From an uncultured Anaerobutyricum sp. (lineage in GTDB: Bacteria > Bacillota > Clostridia > Lachnospirales > Lachnospiraceae), in the NCBI GenBank assembly GCA_934317185.1, contig CAKREJ010000061.1, forward strand, positions 1 through 9,279: a DNA stretch of 9,279 nt, given 5' to 3'. The position numbers and the translations under genes were made by a program. Below the pieces are notes generated by a model, which saw only the letters and a list, made by a program, of their open reading frames with translations, had not been told where the DNA came from and made no database searches. Positions 6,214 to 9,279 of the stretch are shown here, in pieces (position 1 is the stretch's first letter; the number at the start of each line of letters is the position of its first letter).

Positions 6214-7055
6214 CACATATCTTACAGGAACTTTCTTTCTATTTATCCTATCCATTTGTACGGTATGCACTAATCGTCGGCGTTCTAATTGCTCTGTGTT
6301 CTTCTCTTTTAGGAGTAACACTTGTATTAAAACGATTTTCCTTTATCGGAGACGGACTTTCCCATGTTGCTTTTGGAGCTATGGCAGTTGCCACAATTTT
6401 TAAGCTGGTAAATAACACCATTTTTATTATGCCGGTAACGATTATTGCTGCGATTTTACTTCTTAGAACCGGACAAAATACGAAAATAAAAGGAGATGCC
6501 GCAATAGCGATGCTTTCCGTAAGTTCACTGGCAGTAGGCTATCTTGTAATGAATATTTTTTCTACATCGGCAAATGTATCGGGAGATGTCTGTTCAACAT
6601 TATTTGGTTCAACAACGATTCTTACCTTAACCGAAGGAGAAGTAATTAGCTGTATTATTATGTCCATTTTGGTTGTTGCATTCTTTATTTTATTCTACAA
6701 TCGAATTTTTGCGGTAACTTTTGATGAAAACTTTACGAAGGCAATTGGAAAAAATGCCGAAGGTTATAATCTGATGATCGCAGTAATTACTGCGGTAATT
6801 ATCGTTCTTGCAATGAGTCTGGTCGGTTCACTTTTAATATCCGCACTTATTATATTTCCGGCACTTTCCGCAATGCGTGTAGTAGAATCTTTTAAAGGGG
6901 TAGTTATTTATGCGGCTATTCTTTCTGTTATCGGTGCTCTCTTTGGAATTGTCATTTCTATTTTATGTTCCACTCCGGTAGGTGCAACGATAGTGATTCT
7001 TGATTTAATTCTCTTTTTTATAAATTGTATAATTGGAAAAATAATGGGAAGATGA
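6210..7055 (+). CDS. metal ABC transporter permease (ZnuB/AdcB-like, ABC-3 family)
   Basis: This 281-aa integral membrane protein forms the translocation pore of the importer. About eight hydrophobic segments are seen (roughly 15-40, 50-65, 71-87, 96-117, 143-163, 187-222 as two spans, 230-253 and 256-276). The family motif following the first span is present (RFSFIGDGLSHVAFGAMA, with D48 and H52). The cytoplasmic loop VTFDENFTKAIG (169-180), followed by KNAEGYN, corresponds to the segment that contacts the ATPase. GGAGG at 6196-6200, inside the ATPase gene, is nine bases before the ATG, and the four-base overlap fixes the start. The length is normal. Its stop codon lies inside the stem of the operon terminator. 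Confidence 0.93.
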   Translation: MTHILQELSFYLSYPFVRYALIVGVLIALCSSLLGVTLVLKRFSFIGDGLSHVAFGAMAVATIFKLVNNTIFIMPVTIIAAILLLRTGQNTKIKGDAAIAMLSVSSLAVGYLVMNIFSTSANVSGDVCSTLFGSTTILTLTEGEVISCIIMSILVVAFFILFYNRIFAVTFDENFTKAIGKNAEGYNLMIAVITAVIIVLAMSLVGSLLISALIIFPALSAMRVVESFKGVVIYAAILSVIGALFGIVISILCSTPVGATIVILDLILFFINCIIGKIMGR

Positions 7056-7082
7056 TAAAAAATATCATCTTCTTCTTTTTTT
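7048..7082 (+). terminator. rho-independent terminator of the ABC operon
   Basis: GAAGATGATA (7048-7057) and TATCATCTTC (7063-7072) form a perfect 10-bp stem with a five-A loop, followed by a T-rich run (7073-7082). The stem includes the permease stop codon (7053-7055), so the last translated codons are part of the hairpin. Confidence 0.93.
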
Positions 7083-7093
7083 AGTTGTTTCTA

Positions 7094-7122
7094 TTGACAA
7101 CCTATACCCCTACAGGTATTAT
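7094..7122 (+). promoter_or_regulatory. promoter of the P-type ATPase gene
   Basis: A consensus TTGACA (7094-7099), a 17-base spacer and TATTAT (7117-7122) make one of the strongest promoters in the window. The start is expected near 7129, leaving a leader of about 25 bases. Two operator-like boxes cover the spacer/-10 and the start point, so strong repression with metal-induced release is the likely mode. Confidence 0.85.
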
Positions 7123-7138
7123 ATGCCCATACAGGTAT
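7104..7138. promoter_or_regulatory. tandem CsoR-like operator boxes (ATACC...GGTAT)
   Basis: ATACCCCTACAGGTAT (7104-7119) and ATGCCCATACAGGTAT (7123-7138) are direct repeats with 14 of 16 bases identical, offset by 19 bases. The first overlaps the spacer and -10 box and has the ATACC/GGTAT ends of CsoR-family copper-repressor sites; the second covers the transcript start. CCTATACC (7101-7108) is also a perfect inverted match of GGTATAGG (7134-7141), flanking the -10. The CsoR assignment is by resemblance only; no repressor gene is present in the window. Confidence 0.6.
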
Positions 7139-7153
7139 AGGAGGTACGTATAT

Positions 7154-9040
7154 ATGAACAGCTTTATAAAAAAATTTGAAAACATATTAGAACTTGGAGG
7201 AATAAAAAAAGAGATTGCATTTCTGATTATTTCAGGGATTGCTCTTTTAAACAGTATTTTTCACATAATCCCTCTTCCTTTTCAGTCATCATGGATTGCG
7301 ATTATTTTATGTGGGCTTCCAATTATTTTAGAAGCACTTATTGGATTAGTGACAGCATTTGATATTAAAGCAGATGTGCTTGTATCTATAGCACTAATTG
7401 CATCTATTTATATAGGACAGGATTTTGCAGCAGGAGAAGTAGCTTTTATTATGCAGCTTGGTGGACTTTTGGAAGAACTGACCGTTGCAAAAGCAAGAGC
7501 TGGTATTGAAAAATTGGTACATCTGACTCCGCAGACAGCCAGAGTCTTACAAATGAATAAAGAAGTAATCGTTCCGGCTAAACAAGTTCGAATTGGAGAT
7601 GTAATACGTGTCCTGCCAGGTGAGACGGTTCCCGTTGACGGAACACTTATATCAGGACAGACATCCATTAATCAGGCAGTATTAACTGGAGAATCTCTTC
7701 CGGTAGATAAAAAAGTGGGAGATGAAGTATTTTCTGGTACAGTTAATCAGTTTGGGGCTTTTAAAATGAAAGCAACAAAGATTGGGGAAGATAGTTCCAT
7801 TCAGAGAATGATTGATTTAGTACAGTCTACAGATGCCGGAAAGGCAAAAATTGTCGGTATTGCAGATCGTTGGGCAACCTGGATTGTTATCATTGCTTTA
7901 ACAGCTGCTATTCTTACCGGACTTATTTCCGGAGAAATTTTACGAGCCGTAACTATTTTAGTTGTATTTTGTCCATGTGCATTAGTACTTGCGACACCAA
8001 CTGCCATTATGGCTGCTATCGGAAATGCAACAAAGCATGGTTTCCTTGTAAGAGAGGGAGATGCTTTAGAACGTCTGGCAAGTATATCAAAAATCACTTT
8101 TGACAAGACGGGAACGCTTACTTATGGAACTCCGGAAGTAAAAGCTGTAAAAAGTATGAATAATAATTATACAGAAGAAACTTTATACAATATTTGTGCC
8201 TCGGCAGAAAAAATGTCAGAACATCCCCTCGGAAAAGCAATTGTGAACTGTTATCAAAAAGAAAAACATGCTCCTTTTAAAGAAGTACAAAACTTTAAAA
8301 TGATTCCCGGAAGAGGTGTTTCCTGTAATATTGATAATGACGAGATTTTCGCAGGTAATGAGCAACTGTTAACTCAACATCATATTTCTTTAACAAATGA
8401 AGTAAAAAAAGAAATAAGCCATTATTTAGAACAGGGATGTACCGTTGTTTATATTGCAATCAACCAAAAAGCAGCCGGATATATTGTTCTTTCTGATACC
8501 GTAAGAGAAAAAAGCACATCTGTTATCAAAAACTTGCATACACTGGGAGCACAGTCCATCCTCCTTACTGGAGATAATGAAAATGCAGCATCTACTATTG
8601 CCCATCAGCTTGGCATTAACGCTGTTTGTGCGAATTGTCTTCCAGAAACAAAACTTGAATGGATAGACCATTTCCAAAAAAATCAAGAAAAAGTATGTAT
8701 GGTCGGAGATGGCGTAAATGATGCCCCTTCTCTAAAAAAAGCAGATGTTGGTATCGCCATGGGCGGGGTAGGAAGTGATATTGCTATTGATGCAGCAGAT
8801 ATTGCACTCATAGACGATGAAGTAAAAGAACTGCCTCATCTAATATCTCTTTCTAAACGAATGATGATTACTATTAAATGTAATATGGGTTTTTCAATGG
8901 GATTAAATTTCTTAGCTATTATTTTAGCAATTACAGGTATTTTAAATCCGGTAGCTGGAGCGTTAGTACATAATATGGGATCCGTGCTTGTTATTATTTC
9001 TTCGGCATTGTTGTTAAAATATAATTATAAGGTTGAATAA
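7154..9040 (+). CDS. P1B-type heavy-metal-translocating ATPase, probable metal exporter
   Basis: This 628-aa membrane pump probably uses ATP to move a transition metal out of the cell. There is no N-terminal CxxC metal-binding domain; the first membrane span starts near residue 20. Eight spans are likely: four before the actuator domain (20-109), two around 240-285 and two at the C terminus (about 575-622). Motifs seen are TGES (178-181, actuator), CPC in the sixth span (273-275), DKTGT with phospho-acceptor D317, SEHPLG (H357-P358, the P1B signature), PGRG (385-388), TGDN (472-475) and GDGVND (518-523). The last two spans (SMGLNFLAIILAITG and GALVHNMGSVLVIISSALL) lack both the Lys/Asp pair of classic Zn/Cd pumps and the full YN/MxxSS set of Cu pumps, so the substrate is open. 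The start at 7154 follows AGGAGGT at 8 bases; an upstream ATG at 7085 lies before the promoter and is rejected. Confidence 0.92.
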   Translation: MNSFIKKFENILELGGIKKEIAFLIISGIALLNSIFHIIPLPFQSSWIAIILCGLPIILEALIGLVTAFDIKADVLVSIALIASIYIGQDFAAGEVAFIMQLGGLLEELTVAKARAGIEKLVHLTPQTARVLQMNKEVIVPAKQVRIGDVIRVLPGETVPVDGTLISGQTSINQAVLTGESLPVDKKVGDEVFSGTVNQFGAFKMKATKIGEDSSIQRMIDLVQSTDAGKAKIVGIADRWATWIVIIALTAAILTGLISGEILRAVTILVVFCPCALVLATPTAIMAAIGNATKHGFLVREGDALERLASISKITFDKTGTLTYGTPEVKAVKSMNNNYTEETLYNICASAEKMSEHPLGKAIVNCYQKEKHAPFKEVQNFKMIPGRGVSCNIDNDEIFAGNEQLLTQHHISLTNEVKKEISHYLEQGCTVVYIAINQKAAGYIVLSDTVREKSTSVIKNLHTLGAQSILLTGDNENAASTIAHQLGINAVCANCLPETKLEWIDHFQKNQEKVCMVGDGVNDAPSLKKADVGIAMGGVGSDIAIDAADIALIDDEVKELPHLISLSKRMMITIKCNMGFSMGLNFLAIILAITGILNPVAGALVHNMGSVLVIISSALLLKYNYKVE

Positions 9041-9066
9041 GCCGGATGATAGCAAAAAAGGAAACC

Positions 9067-9096
9067 TTGACAAACCTGTATAACGTGAGGTATAGT
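9067..9096 (+). promoter_or_regulatory. promoter with operator-like repeat upstream of the last gene
   Basis: TTGACA (9067-9072) and TATAGT (9091-9096) are separated by 18 bases. The spacer contains the inverted pair ACCT (9074-9077) and AGGT (9088-9091) around TAACGT. Read on the minus strand, 9081-9074 is ATACAGGT, the same half-site found twice before the P-type ATPase gene. A repeat filling a lengthened spacer also resembles MerR-family operators. No clear terminator for the ATPase gene is seen between 9041 and 9066. Confidence 0.6.
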
Positions 9097-9151
9097 ATGT
9101 TCCACTTTGACGATAAATTCATTTTATGAAAAGAGAAAAGGTGGGAAATTT

Positions 9152-9279
9152 ATGACATTTTATCAAGAGCTTCAGCTTAGCTCAACTGGTTCAAAAGAAT
9201 TAATCAAAAAGACAACAGACCCGAAGGAAAAGAGAAGGCACATCCTAATTTATAATGTTAAGGTATACCTTGTTGTGGC
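9152..9279 (+). CDS. N-terminal fragment of an unidentified protein, possibly FUSC-like membrane protein
   Basis: The gene starts with ATG at 9152 after AAGGTGG (9138-9144) and stays open for 42 codons to the window edge. The visible part begins MTFYQELQLSSTGSKELI, continues with a very basic stretch (DPKEKRRHI), and ends in a hydrophobic IYNVKVYLVV that may open a first membrane span. A short amphipathic, basic N-terminus before a membrane segment recalls FUSC-family-like integral membrane proteins of Clostridia, but this is from memory and rests on little sequence. It has its own promoter and is separated from the ATPase gene by 111 bases. Existence of the gene is likely; the function is tentative. 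Confidence 0.65.
   Translation, partial: MTFYQELQLSSTGSKELIKKTTDPKEKRRHILIYNVKVYLVV

Noticed and set aside
6152..6403. Overlapping plus-strand frame at the ATPase/permease junction
   Set aside because: It is out of frame with two well-supported genes, and its composition (runs of Phe, Cys, Arg, Ser) is typical of a shifted reading frame.
7085..7153. 23-codon N-terminal extension of the P-type ATPase beginning at an ATG at 7085
   Set aside because: The ATG precedes the consensus promoter and operators (7094-7138), has no ribosome binding site and encodes no metal-binding motif. The ATG at 7154 has AGGAGGT at ideal spacing.
7408..8106. Minus-strand open frames opposite the P-type ATPase (7408-7668 and 7801-8106)
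   Set aside because: They are antisense shadows of a gene with complete family motifs, with no ribosome binding site or recognisable domain.

Overview
The window reads as an AT-rich, low-GC Gram-positive chromosome, most likely a gut Clostridia/Lachnospiraceae member. This is inferred from strong AGGAGG-type ribosome binding sites, sigma-A promoters with a TTGAC box and a TATAAT-like box, A/T-ending codons, a secreted GLUG-repeat protein with the Ig-like and Fn3-like tail typical of Lachnospiraceae, and a lipoprotein-type ABC binding protein. No rRNA, tRNA, CRISPR array, transposase or phage gene was found. Base composition looks even across the genes, so nothing marks an obvious recent import.

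Layout: (1) 1-271 has no convincing gene. Its main content is a large near-palindrome (about 88-273) whose 32/33-bp core stem sits just past the stop codon of a minus-strand regulator. (2) 272-958 (-) encodes a YheO-PAS/HTH regulator of the DauR type. (3) 959-1186 is an AT-rich divergent intergenic region with the promoters of the regulator and of the next gene. (4) 1187-1897 (+) encodes a ribonuclease H1 with an N-terminal viroplasmin-like hybrid-binding domain. (5) 2063-3958 (+) encodes a 631-aa secreted GLUG-repeat surface protein, closed by a strong terminator. (6) 4021-7082 is a complete zinc/manganese-type ABC uptake operon: lipoprotein binding protein, ATPase and membrane permease. It is preceded by a promoter bracketed by two copies of an inverted repeat, TGCAA-N5-TTGCA, and ends with a terminator whose stem contains the last stop codon. 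(7) 7094-9040 (+) encodes a P1B-type heavy-metal ATPase without an N-terminal metal-binding domain, expressed from a near-consensus promoter overlain by two tandem CsoR-like boxes. (8) 9067-9279 holds another strong promoter and the 5' end of a gene cut by the window edge, possibly a FUSC-like membrane protein.

The right half works as a metal-homeostasis block. The ABC operon imports a divalent metal and is probably repressed when metal is plentiful; the adjacent P-type ATPase probably exports a metal and is probably derepressed when metal is in excess. No metal-sensing repressor is encoded in the window, so both regulators must act in trans. The most notable observations are the paired TGCAA-N5-TTGCA operators, the tandem ATACC/GGTAT operators with a related half-site in the next promoter, the atypical metal-site residues of the ATPase and of the binding protein, and the large palindromic element. 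I see no clear evidence of a wholly new multi-gene system.
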